From assembly GCF_027594785.1 (NCBI RefSeq), contig NZ_CP075584.1, positions 1,612,001 to 1,676,000 of the forward strand: a stretch of DNA of 64,000 bases, given 5' to 3'. The stretch's first letter is position 1. Every line of letters starts with the position of its first letter. The DNA is from Cryobacterium breve. GTDB taxonomy: Bacteria > Actinomycetota > Actinomycetes > Actinomycetales > Microbacteriaceae. A model generated the notes under the pieces. It saw only the letters and a program-made list of their open reading frames with translations. It ran no database searches and was not told the DNA's origin. Below are positions 45,617 to 54,254 of the stretch, piece by piece. The position numbers were made by a program, and so were the translations under genes.

Positions 45617-45826
45617 AGTGGAGCCTGTTCGGATACCTGGTGCTGAGCGAGGCCCCGGGGCTGCAGGGGCGTCGAGGAGTCGAAGAAGTCGCGTCGGGTC
45701 GCGTTCGACAGCGGGCGGGAAGCTGGGCGCTTCCGTACGGGCGCGACGGCGGGATGCCGGTCGCGGGCTGCGGGTTACGGGCGGGGTGCGGGAGGAGGGA
45801 GCCGGCGCACGGTGCGGATCGAGTGG

Positions 45827-45907
45827 CTAGGCCGCGCTCTCGCGGACGGCAGAGCCAGCGCCAGTGGTCGCATCCATCGCGAGCTGTGGCTGTGCTGTCT
45901 GTGTCAT
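45827..45907 (-). CDS. candidate 26-codon leader peptide upstream of the ABC exporter
   Basis: Small ORF MTQTAQPQL...VRESAA with AGGAGG five bases before its ATG (45907) and a canonical promoter 60-90 bp upstream. It lies 264 bp ahead of the exporter genes on the same strand, inside an otherwise gene-free 459-bp stretch (45563-46021). Several weak hairpins follow, for example GGAAGC/GCTTCC at 45718-45734 and alternative GCCCC/GGGGC pairings at 45652-45670. In Bacillus subtilis the exporter BmrCD is controlled by leader peptide BmrB through ribosome-mediated attenuation, and this arrangement is similar. Expression is unproven. Confidence 0.5.
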   Translation of the reverse strand: MTQTAQPQLAMDATTGAGSAVRESAA

Positions 45908-45964
45908 GTCGGCCTCCTGAGCGCGTCGAATCCTCGTTGTGCTCCCCGGGTCAGGCAGCCTTCC

Positions 45965-45994
45965 AGAGTACGGCCACACCCCGTCTGGACGCAA
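45965..45994 (-). promoter_or_regulatory. sigma-70-type promoter for the leader ORF
   Basis: On the minus strand: -35 TTGCGT (45989-45994), 18-bp spacer, -10 TACTCT (45965-45970). Predicted start of transcription is about 50 nt before the leader ATG. No other good promoter is visible before the exporter genes. Confidence 0.5.
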
Positions 45995-46021
45995 GCACCC
46001 GTTTGAGGTGCGGGTTCCGGG

Positions 46022-46811
46022 TCAGCGGATGCGCACGCTCAGGCAGGTGACGCAGCCCTCGAGTTTCTCGAATTCTGAGATGTCGACGGTGACGACGCGG
46101 TAGCCTCGCGCGGCGAACAGGGCGGCGGAGAGCGGGGCCGCGCTCGACATCAGCACGGCGTCCGGCCCGAGCACGACGACGGCCGTGCCGTATTCCTCCG
46201 GGACCGGAAGGAAGGGTTCGAACACCGTGGAATCGTCGACGAGGGGCGGATAGCCGATCACGGTGCCGTCGGGCAGTGCCGTGACGGCGGACTTGAGGTG
46301 CAGCACCTTGCTGATCGGGACCGCGACGACGGTGTAGCCGAGCGGGGACACGATGTCGCGGAGCCTGGTCGATGCCCGCGTCGTTCGTGCGGAGGCTCCG
46401 GCCGACGTACACGGTCCGGCCGATCTTGAGCACGTCGCCGCCGTCGAGGGTGCCGGGAAGTGCGAGGTGGTGCACCGGGATGCCCAGGTCGCGGACGGCA
46501 TCCGCTGCCCCACCGGTCTCGTCACGGCGGGTCGGCGCGCCAGGGCTCGTGACGACGGCGATGTCGCCGAACGAGATCACGGCGTCCTCGATGAAGACGG
46601 AGTCCGGCAACAGCGGGGCGGGTTCGACCTCGACGGTGTTCCAGCCCTCCGCGGCGAGCGCTGCGACGTAACCGGCCCACTGCGTGCGGGCGAGCGCGAG
46701 ATCGACGGGGACACGCTCGATGTGCGTGAGCTGGCCTTCGGCGAGGTTGTCCGCGGGGCGGCGGACCAGGGCGATCCGGCGGGCGGCGGGGTCGAGTGCG
46801 GGGATGTCCAT
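46022..46811 (-). CDS. dimethylargininase/arginine-deiminase-superfamily hydrolase (frameshifted as read)
   Basis: Guanidino-group modifying enzyme, DDAH-like, 262 residues after correction. PLLPDSVFIEDAVISFGDIA near residue 65, GTLDGGDVLKIGRTVYVGRS near 119 (active-site Glu-His region follows), and the C-terminal nucleophile in EGCVTCLSVRIR (Cys256, aligned with Cys249 of Pseudomonas DDAH). One extra base in GAGCCTG (46361-46367); correction gives GIDQLRDIVSPLGYTVV. TACACT six bases before the ATG. Substrate (dimethylarginine, arginine or other) not provable. Confidence 0.88.
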
Positions 46812-46891
46812 CCCGACAGTGTATGGGTCAGAACGGAGTCAGCAGGGTGGGTCAGGGGGTCGGCCGACCTCGCGCCCCCGCGCCGGCCGGG

Positions 46892-48140
46892 TCAGAATTT
46901 CTGGTCGTTGACTTCCTGGATCGGCATCGAGCGGGTGAATTCCTCGCCGCGGTGCACGGCCTCGGAGTCGCCGGAGAACAGGCCGGGCGCCTCGGTGACC
47001 GGGCGCTGTGCCCCCGCCGGCCTGGGAGCCGCGGCCCCGGACGGGCGGGCTGGCTGACGCACCTCGACGCGACCGAGCGGGAGGGCGTCCGGGTTCTCGG
47101 CGACGAGCCACTCGACCAGGTTCTCCCGCACGATGCAGCGCAGGTCCCAGAGCATCGCGGCATCCCCGGCCGAGACCAGCACCCGGATGCGGACGAAGCC
47201 GCCGACGGCATCCGTCACCTGGAGCACGGCGACCCGCCGGTCCCAGAGCTCGGTCTGCGCGACGATCCGGTTGAGCTCCTCGCGCATCGCCCCGGTGCTG
47301 ACCCGCCAGTCGACGTCGAACTCGACGGAGCCGAGCAGTTCGCTCGTGCGACGGGTCCAGTTCTGGAACGGGGTCGTCGTGAAGTACGTGGACGGGAGCA
47401 CCATCCGCCGGTCGTCCCAGATGTGCACGACGATGTAGGTGAGGGTGATCTCCTCGATCCTGCCCCATTCGTTCTCGACGATGACGACGTCGTCGACGCG
47501 TAGGGCGTTGCTGAAGGAGAGCTGCATCCCGGCGAAGACGTTGGCAAGGCTCGACTGGGCGGCGAGGCCCGCGACGACGCTCAGGAGTCCCGCGGAGGCG
47601 AAGAGGCTCGCCCCGACCGCCGCGGCACCGGGGATGCTCAGGAGCACCGTGCCGATCGCGCAGACGATGACCACGACGACGCTGATCCGGCGGAGCATGC
47701 GCAGCTGGGTGCGGACCCGCCGGGCCACCCGGTTGTCCCGCACGTCGATGCGGTACCGGGCGGCGATGACCTCCTCGAAGAAGTACAGCAGTGCCGCGAG
47801 GAGCCAGGTCGCCGCAGCGATGAACAGGGCGCGCATGATGAAGTCGACGGCGAGGGTCAGGCTCCGGTGTCGTGACCAGGTACACGGACGTGGCGATCCA
47901 GAGGGCTCCGACCAGGATCACGATCCGGAACGGACGCCGGCACAGGCGGATGAACGTGCGCGCCCAGGCCCGCTTGCGCGCGGCCATCCGGAAGACGAAC
48001 GCGGCGATCGCGGTGATCACAAAGGCGCTGATCACCGCGACGACGAACGCGATCAGGAAGGTGGGTTCAATGAAACCATCGAGCAACGGCACGGGTGTCC
48101 CTCCGCCCGGAACCCCGATTGGCGACCCGGACCCTTCCAT
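46892..48140 (-). CDS. MscS-family mechanosensitive channel (frameshifted as read)
   Basis: 415 residues after correction. Four N-terminal helices, then the pore helix and beta domain: [81 protein letters not shown] 60-residue Pro-rich cytoplasmic tail follows. One extra base in CAGGCTC (47858-47864); GAGCTG gives [18 protein letters not shown]. Probably an osmotic safety valve. Start ATG 48140. Confidence 0.88.
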
Positions 48141-48174
48141 CGTGCCAGATCCCGCTGGCAGGAGCCTCCGCGGA

Positions 48175-49853
48175 TCAGTGGAAGAAGTGGCGCTCCCCGG
48201 TGAAGTACATCGCGACGCCCGCCTCCGTGGCCGCGGCGATGACCTCGGGGTCGCGCACCGAGCCGCCCGGCTGCACGACCGCGGTGACGCCGGCCTCGAG
48301 CAGCACCTGCAGACCGTCGGCGAACGGGAAGAACGCGTCGGAGGCTGCCACGGAGCCTGCGGCCCTGTCCCCGGCCCGCAGCACGGCGAGGTGGCACGAG
48401 TCGACCCGGTTGACCTGGCCCATTCCCACGCCCACGGATGCCCCGGAGCGGGCGAGCAGGATCGCGTTCGACTTCACGGACCGGCACGCCTTCCACGCGA
48501 ACTCGAGGTCTGCGCGAGTGGCCGCGTCGACCTCCTCGCCGGCTGCCAGGGTCCAGGTGGAGGAGTCGAAGTCCTCGAAGGAGTCGGTTTCCTGCACGAG
48601 CAGCCCGCCGGAGATCTGGCGCAGGCTCGAGCGAGGATCGGTGGTAGTTCTCCGGAAGCTCGAGCAGGCGGATGTTCTTCTTCTGGCTGAGCAGTTCGAA
48701 CGCGGCCGGCTCGAAGCCGGGTGCGACGAGCACCTCGGTGAAGATCTGGCTGACGGTCTCGGCCATGCCGAGGGTCACGATGCGGTTGGCCGCGATGACC
48801 CCGCCGAAGGCGGAGACCGGGTCGCAGTCGTGAGCGCGCTTGTGGGCGGAGGCGATCGCATCCGGTGCCTTGGGGTTGGCCACGGCGATGCCGCACGGGT
48901 TGGCGTGCTTGATGATGGCGACGGCCGGTTCGGCGAAGTCGAAGGCGGCGCGCACGGCGGCGTCGGCGTCGACGTAGTTGTTGTACGACATCTCCTTGCC
49001 GTGGCGCTGCACCGCCTGGGCGATGCCTTCTCCGCCTTCGCCGAGGTAGAGCGCGGCGGCCTGGTGCGAGTTCTCGCCGTAGCGCAGCACGCTGCCTCGG
49101 GTGGCCTCGATCGCGAGGGTGCCGGGGAAGGGGCCTTCGTCGTCGAATGCGGTGCCGATCACGGCGTCGAACTCGTCGAGGATGGCCTCGTCGAGGGCCT
49201 CGGTGTCGTCCTGCCACTGGTCGTAGACGTTCTCGGTGAACCACGCGGAGACGCTCAGGTCGTAGCCGGCCGTGTGCTCGAAGGCGAGCGAGGCGAGCTT
49301 GCGGCGCAGGCTCGAGCGTCGTGCCCCCTGCCGCAACGGCGGTGACGATCTCGCCGTAGTTCTCCGGGTCGACCACGATCGCGACGTTCGGGTGGTTCTT
49401 CGCCGCTGCGCGCACGAGTGCGGGCCCGCCGATGTCGATCTGCTCGATGACCTCAGCGGCAGGAGCACCGGAGTTCACGGTCTCGACGAAGGGGTACAGG
49501 TTCACCACGACGAGTTCGAAGGGCGCGATGCCGAGCTCGGTGAGCTGGGCCTCGTGGGCGGCGAGCCGCAGGTCGGCAAGGATACCGGCGTGCACTCCGG
49601 GGTGCAGGGTCTTGACCCGGCCGTCGAGGGACTCAGGGAAGCCCGTGACGGCGGCGACATCGGTCACGGCGAAGCCGGCGGCACGGATGCTCGCAGCGGT
49701 CGACCCCGTCGACACGATTTCGACGCCGGTCGCCACGAGGGCGGCCGCAAGCTCGACCAGGCCGGTCTTGTCGCTCACCGAGATGAGCGCCCGCCGCACC
49801 GGGACGACATCGCGTTCGCGGTAAAGGCTCTGGTCGTTGCTGTGCCCGCTCAT
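48175..49853 (-). CDS. purH: bifunctional AICAR formyltransferase/IMP cyclohydrolase (two frameshifts as read)
   Basis: Last two steps of IMP synthesis. 558 residues after correction. IMP cyclohydrolase domain: [45 protein letters not shown] transformylase domain: [30 protein letters not shown] (catalytic Lys-His), [20 protein letters not shown]. Two identical lesions at CAGGCTC, 49307-49313 and 48622-48628; GAGCTG at each restores [20 protein letters not shown] and [20 protein letters not shown]. An essential enzyme broken twice at the same word argues for a sequence artefact. Overlaps purN by four bases. Confidence 0.94.
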
Positions 49854-50443
49854 ATCTGGGAGTGCTCCTTGAGGTTCGTGTTTCCGTTGGCGATGTCGAG
49901 AACGGCCTGCACGAGCAGGCGTCGTTCGACGATCTTGATCCTGGCGTGCAGGGAGTCCTCGGTGTCATCCGGAAGCACCGGAACCCGCTCCTGCGCGACG
50001 ATGGGGCCGTCGTCGACACCGGTGTCGACGACGATGAGGCTGGCGCCGGTCTCGGGAACACCGGCGGCGAGCGCGTCGCGCACCCCGTGGGCTCCCGGGA
50101 ACTCGGGCAGGTAGGCCGGATGCGTGTTGAGCAGGTGCGGGGACAGTGCGGCGACGACCCGGGCGGGCAGGAGGCGCATGAAGCCGCTCAGCACGACGAG
50201 GTCGGGCGACCACTGTTGGATCACAGCGAGCAGTTCGTCGCCCCACTCCTCGCGAGACGAGAAAGAGCTGTACGGAACCGTGAAGGTGGACACGCCGAAC
50301 TCTTCACCGAGGTCGAGGCCGTCCGCATCCCGGTCCGCGCCGATCGCGACGATGCGCGCCGGGTACTCGGCGTCCTGGCACGCTTCCAGGAGGGAACGGA
50401 GGTTGGATCCCCCGCCGGAAATCAATACGACCAATGACAGCAC
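49850..50443 (-). CDS. purN: phosphoribosylglycinamide formyltransferase
   Basis: GAR transformylase using 10-formyl-THF. 197 residues, intact. [20 protein letters not shown] at the N terminus (phosphate loop), [37 protein letters not shown] with catalytic Asn-His near residues 108-110, and [20 protein letters not shown] with catalytic Asp. Start GTG 50443 with TAGGCT six bases upstream (leaderless). purH follows with ATGA overlap. Confidence 0.95.
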   Translation of the reverse strand: MLSLVVLISGGGSNLRSLLEACQDAEYPARIVAIGADRDADGLDLGEEFGVSTFTVPYSSFSSREEWGDELLAVIQQWSPDLVVLSGFMRLLPARVVAALSPHLLNTHPAYLPEFPGAHGVRDALAAGVPETGASLIVVDTGVDDGPIVAQERVPVLPDDTEDSLHARIKIVERRLLVQAVLDIANGNTNLKEHSQI

Positions 50444-50452
50444 TGGTCGAGC

Positions 50453-51868
50453 CTATCGTTTGCCGGTCCTCGCCGGTGAGGCCGGGGCGGGAGCCGTGGC
50501 ACCGGAGGTGGCACCGCGCCGCCGGATCGGGGGCGTCAGCATGCCGAGCACTGCGGCGACGCCGACCTCGAGCGCGGCGAAAGCGCCGACCAGCATCGGG
50601 TTCGGTCCGACGTCGACGAGCCGGCCAGGGCCGAGTGCCCCGCCGGACCACCAGGCCAGCAAACCGAGGATAGTGCCGGCGACGATGCCGGCGAGGACTC
50701 CGGTCAGGGCGAGCCGTCCGCGATCGGCGCCGGGCCCACCCGCCCGGTACTGGCGCTGCCGGGTCGCGACGGCCGTGAGATAGCCGAAGAGGACGGGCAC
50801 GAGGAGCCCGAGAAAACCGAAGGCGAGACTGCCCTGCGGGAGCACCCCGAGCAGCGGCAGGCCGGGCAGCGGGCCGAGCACGGTGCCGACCGGGGACACG
50901 CTCGACCCGAGGCCGACGGCGACGCCGGGCCCGACGAACCAGGCCGCCGCCCAGATCACGAGGTTGGGGATCAGGGCGAGCTGGGCGATGGTCAGCGTGA
51001 TGCCACCCATCACACCGGCCTGCACGGTCTCGTAGAGGCCGATGACGGTCGCGAAGTTGCCGAGGATCAGCACGAAGACGGCGAGGGCCGCGATCCCGAT
51101 CGTCCCGGTCGCGGCACCGAAGCCCGCGCGGAGGGCGCCGGTCAGGATCGAGCGCCAGTCGGCGGGCACCTCGGGCAACCGCGGCAGGGCCGGAAGCGCG
51201 GGGAAAGCGGGAAGGGCGCGCAGCCAGGCCGGGCGGGGCCTGGCTGAAGCGGCTGCGCCGGCTCCGGTCGCGGCCGGGCGGCCGGTGGCTCCACGGCCCG
51301 GCGCCGGGTGCGCCGACGCTCCCGCGAGGTGCGGTGCCTGGCCGGCGACCGGATGCTCTGGTGACTCGGTCCGGTGGCGGGCGCCGATGAACACCCCGGC
51401 GGCGAACACGGCCGTGGGCAGGAGCACGCCCTGCGGGACCGACGGGTGCAGAGCATCCGTGCCGACGGTGAGGGTGAGCAGGGTCGCGAGCAGCCCGTAG
51501 ACGGGGATCGCGGTCAGCACGCCGGTCCAGCGGTGCGGCGAGTCCGCCGCGCGGCGCCCGGTGTGCCTGCCGAGGAACAGGGCGAGCAGGGCGAAGCCGA
51601 GGAGCGCGATGGTGAGCGAGAACGGGGCCTCCGCGCCGGGCAGGCCGAGAGCGGCGACGACGGTGGGATCCAGCTGGACGGCGAGGTCCACGCCGTTGCC
51701 GAGCAGCCAGACGGAGACCGAGGCGCGCCAGAAGACGAGCCAGTCGACCGCGAGGCCATACTGGGTGGCCCAGAGAATGGTCAGGGGCACGAGGGAGACG
51801 CCGACTCCGATGGCTACGACAATGAGCGCCTCGAGTGCGGCGAGCAGGGCTGTCGTTAAGCGGTTCAT
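50453..51868 (-). CDS. PerM-like (DUF6350) integral membrane protein
   Basis: 471 residues, about 9-10 hydrophobic helices. N terminus LLAALEALIVVAIGVGVSLV, GNGVDLAVQLDPTVVAALGL, TLTIAQLALIPNLVIWAAAW and GPGVAVGLGSSVSPVGTVLG fit the actinobacterial PerM/DUF6350 family. In mycobacteria perM lies between sucCD and purNH exactly as here and is linked to cell division under stress. The central loop (about 150-225) is Pro/Ala-rich. TAGGCT eight bases before the ATG. Assignment rests on topology plus synteny. Confidence 0.8.
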   Translation of the reverse strand: MNRLTTALLAALEALIVVAIGVGVSLVPLTILWATQYGLAVDWLVFWRASVSVWLLGNGVDLAVQLDPTVVAALGLPGAEAPFSLTIALLGFALLALFLGRHTGRRAADSPHRWTGVLTAIPVYGLLATLLTLTVGTDALHPSVPQGVLLPTAVFAAGVFIGARHRTESPEHPVAGQAPHLAGASAHPAPGRGATGRPAATGAGAAASARPRPAWLRALPAFPALPALPRLPEVPADWRSILTGALRAGFGAATGTIGIAALAVFVLILGNFATVIGLYETVQAGVMGGITLTIAQLALIPNLVIWAAAWFVGPGVAVGLGSSVSPVGTVLGPLPGLPLLGVLPQGSLAFGFLGLLVPVLFGYLTAVATRQRQYRAGGPGADRGRLALTGVLAGIVAGTILGLLAWWSGGALGPGRLVDVGPNPMLVGAFAALEVGVAAVLGMLTPPIRRRGATSGATAPAPASPARTGKR

Positions 51869-51926
51869 CCGGTGGGAGCCTACCTCGCCCGCCTGACCGC
51901 TCCGCGCGCCCCCGCCGAAGCAGGCG

Positions 51927-51960
51927 AAAAAAAGGGGGCCCGCCGTGGTGGCGGGCCCCT
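51927..51960 (-). terminator. intrinsic terminator of sucCD
   Basis: On the minus strand: GGGGCCCGCC (51950-51959) - ACCAC - GGCGGGCCCC (51935-51944) followed by a run of T (51927-51933). Ends the sucC-sucD transcript before perM. Confidence 0.95.
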
Positions 51961-51979
51961 CTGTCGTACGGATGCCGGA

Positions 51980-52867
51980 CTACAGTGCGGCGAGGACCTC
52001 GCGCAGCAGGGTCGCGGTCTCGCTCGGCGTCTTGCCGACCTTGACCCCGGCGGCCTCGAGGGCCTCCTTCTTGCCCTGGGCGGTTCCGGCGCCGTCGGAG
52101 ACGATCGCCCCGGCGTGGCCCATGGTCTTGCCCTCCGGAGCGGTGAAGCCCGCGACGTAGCCGACGACGGGCTTGGTGACGTGCGCCCGGATGTAGTCGG
52201 CCGCCTTCTCCTCGGCGTCGCCGCCGATCTCGCCGATCATCACGATCGCGAGGGTCTCCGGGTCGTTCTCGAAGGCCTCGAGGGCGTCGATGTGGGTCGT
52301 TCCGATGATCGGGTCGCCGCCGATGCCGATCGCGGTCGAGAAGCCGAGGTCGCGCAGTTCGTACATCATCTGGTAGGTCAGGGTGCCCGACTTGGAGACG
52401 AGGCCGACCGGGCCCTTACCGGTGATGTTCGCCGGCGTGATGCCGACGAGCGCCTCACCCGGCGTGATGATGCCGGGGCAGTTCGGCCCGATGATGCGGG
52501 TCTTGTTGCCCTTCGCCTTGGCGTATGCCCAGAACTCGGCGGAGTCCTGCACCGGGACGCCCTCCGTGATGATGACGAGCAGCGGGATCTCGGCGTCGAT
52601 GGCCTCGATCACGGCGTCCTTGGTGAAGGCCGGCGGGACGAAGGCGATCGAGACATCCGCCCCGGTCTTCTCGATGGCCTCGGCGACCGAGCCGAAGACG
52701 GGGAGTTCGACGTCGCCGTGCACGACGGTGGTGCCGGCCTTGCGGGCGTTGACGCCGCCGACGACCTGGGTGCCCGCCTTCAGCATGAGGGCGGTGTGCT
52801 TGGTGCCCTCACCGCCGGTGATGCCCTGGACGATGACCTTGGAGTCCTTGTTGAGGAAGATAGACAT
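51980..52867 (-). CDS. sucD: succinate-CoA ligase (ADP-forming) subunit alpha
   Basis: 295 residues, intact. CoA-binding Rossmann domain [20 protein letters not shown] near 11-30, [40 protein letters not shown], and the phosphohistidine loop [20 protein letters not shown] near residues 248-267. Start ATG 52867; 13 bp downstream of sucC. Terminator at 51927. Confidence 0.96.
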   Translation of the reverse strand: MSIFLNKDSKVIVQGITGGEGTKHTALMLKAGTQVVGGVNARKAGTTVVHGDVELPVFGSVAEAIEKTGADVSIAFVPPAFTKDAVIEAIDAEIPLLVIITEGVPVQDSAEFWAYAKAKGNKTRIIGPNCPGIITPGEALVGITPANITGKGPVGLVSKSGTLTYQMMYELRDLGFSTAIGIGGDPIIGTTHIDALEAFENDPETLAIVMIGEIGGDAEEKAADYIRAHVTKPVVGYVAGFTAPEGKTMGHAGAIVSDGAGTAQGKKEALEAAGVKVGKTPSETATLLREVLAAL

Positions 52868-52880
52868 GTTCGAAAATCCC

Positions 52881-54051
52881 TTACTTCGCGGCGTAGGCGA
52901 GTTCGGCGGCCTTGGCGGCGCCCTCGTCCATGGTGGCGGCCAAGGTGACCAGCGGGTGGTTGGCCTCGGTGAGGATGCGGCGGCCTTCCTCGACGTTGTT
53001 GCCGTCGAGGCGCACGACGAGGGGCTTGTTCGCGGCGCTGCCGAGCTCGGCGAGCGCGCCGACGATGCCACGGGCGACCGCGTCACAAGCGGTGATGCCG
53101 CCGAAGACGTTGACGAAGACGCTCTTGACCTGGGGGTCGCCGAGGATGACGTCGAGTCCCGCTGCCATGACCTCAGCGGATGCTCCGCCGCCGATGTCGA
53201 GGAAGTTGGCCGGCTTGACGCCGCCGAAGTTCTCGCCCGCGTATGCGACCACGTCGAGCGTGGACATCACGAGCCCTGCGCCGTTTCCGATGACGCCGAC
53301 GACACCGTCGAGCTTGACGTAGTTGAGATCGTTGAGCTTGGCCTTGGCCTCGAGCGGGTCTGCGGCGGCCGCATCCTCGAGCAGGGCGTGCTTCGGGTGG
53401 CGGAAGCCGGCATTCTCGTCAAGGGTGACCTTGCCGTCGAGGGCGATGATGTCGCCCTCTTCGGTCAGGACGAGCGGGTTGACCTCGACGAGGGTCGCAT
53501 CCTCACCCTTGAACACGTTGTAGAGCCTGCACGAAGACCGGGGCGACCTTCTCAATGAGCTCGGCGGGGAACTTCGCCTCGACGGCGATGCGCCGGGCCG
53601 TGTCGAGGTCGATCCCGAGGTTCGGGTCGACCGCGACGTAGGCGAGCGCCTCGGGCTTCTCGACGGCGAGAACCTCGATTTCGACGCCGCCCTCGTAGCT
53701 CGCGAGCGAGAGGTAGGAGCGGTTGGACCGGTCGAGCAGCACCGAGAAGTAGAACTCCTGCTTGATGCGCGCGCCGCCGGCGACCATGACCCGGTTGACG
53801 GTGTGCCCCTTGATGTCGAGTCCGAGGATCGCCTGTCCGGCCGCGAAGGCGTCGTCGGGGGTCTTGGCGACCTTGACGCCGCCCGCCTTGCCGCGACCGC
53901 CGACCTTCACCTGGGCCTTGACGACGACGACACCGCCGAGCTTCTCCGCTGCGGCGCGCACCTCCTCGGGTGTGTCCGCGATGATGCCCGGCAGAACCGG
54001 GACTCCATACTGCTCAAACAGGTCTCTTGCCTGATATTCGTAAAGGTCCAC
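52881..54051 (-). CDS. sucC: succinate-CoA ligase (ADP-forming) subunit beta (frameshifted as read)
   Basis: 389 residues after correction, the usual SucC length. Start GTG 54051 ([20 protein letters not shown]), with GAAAGAG upstream. ATP-grasp features: [20 protein letters not shown] near 46, [59 protein letters not shown]. One extra base in GAGCCTG (53523-53529); CAGCTC on the coding strand gives [21 protein letters not shown] palindrome shared with icd lies 81-92 bp upstream. Confidence 0.95.
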
Positions 54052-54131
54052 GCTGCTCTTTCCAATCCACGACTGAGCGTTCCTGCAGGGTACGAGGGGT
54101 ATGACGGGACAGCGTCCGGCATCGAATGTAG

Positions 54132-54143
54132 CTCGACGTCGAG
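54132..54143. promoter_or_regulatory. palindromic operator upstream of sucCD
   Basis: CTCGACGTCGAG, perfect 12-bp palindrome, extended on the sucC strand to TTGTCTCGACGTCGAGC. It shares the core TGTCTCGAYGTCGAG with the icd operator (34811-34834); both genes are TCA-cycle genes. Confidence 0.65.
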
Positions 54144-54254
54144 ACAATCTGACCAGTTCAAACTCTAGCGTCACACGTAACCCCCGCCTCGCCAAACCGT
54201 CCGGGCGGCAGTACCATGCCAGCCACACCCCCCGACACCCGGAAGGGACCGCGC

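Noticed and set aside
45571..46050. Plus-strand open frame of 159 codons in the exporter upstream region
   Set aside because: Composition is like translated non-coding GC-rich DNA (Arg/Gly/Ser rich, Trp and Cys scattered), no ribosome-binding site, and it overlaps the promoter and leader ORF on the other strand.
2003..49313. Programmed ribosomal frameshifting at the many +1 sites
   Set aside because: No slippery codon order or stimulatory structure is shared, the sites fall at unrelated positions in unrelated housekeeping genes, and orthologues need no frameshift.
48175..49853. purH as a true pseudogene
   Set aside because: Both lesions are the same one-base change at the same word, and all remaining sequence is perfectly conserved, which does not fit a decaying gene; loss would also cause purine auxotrophy.
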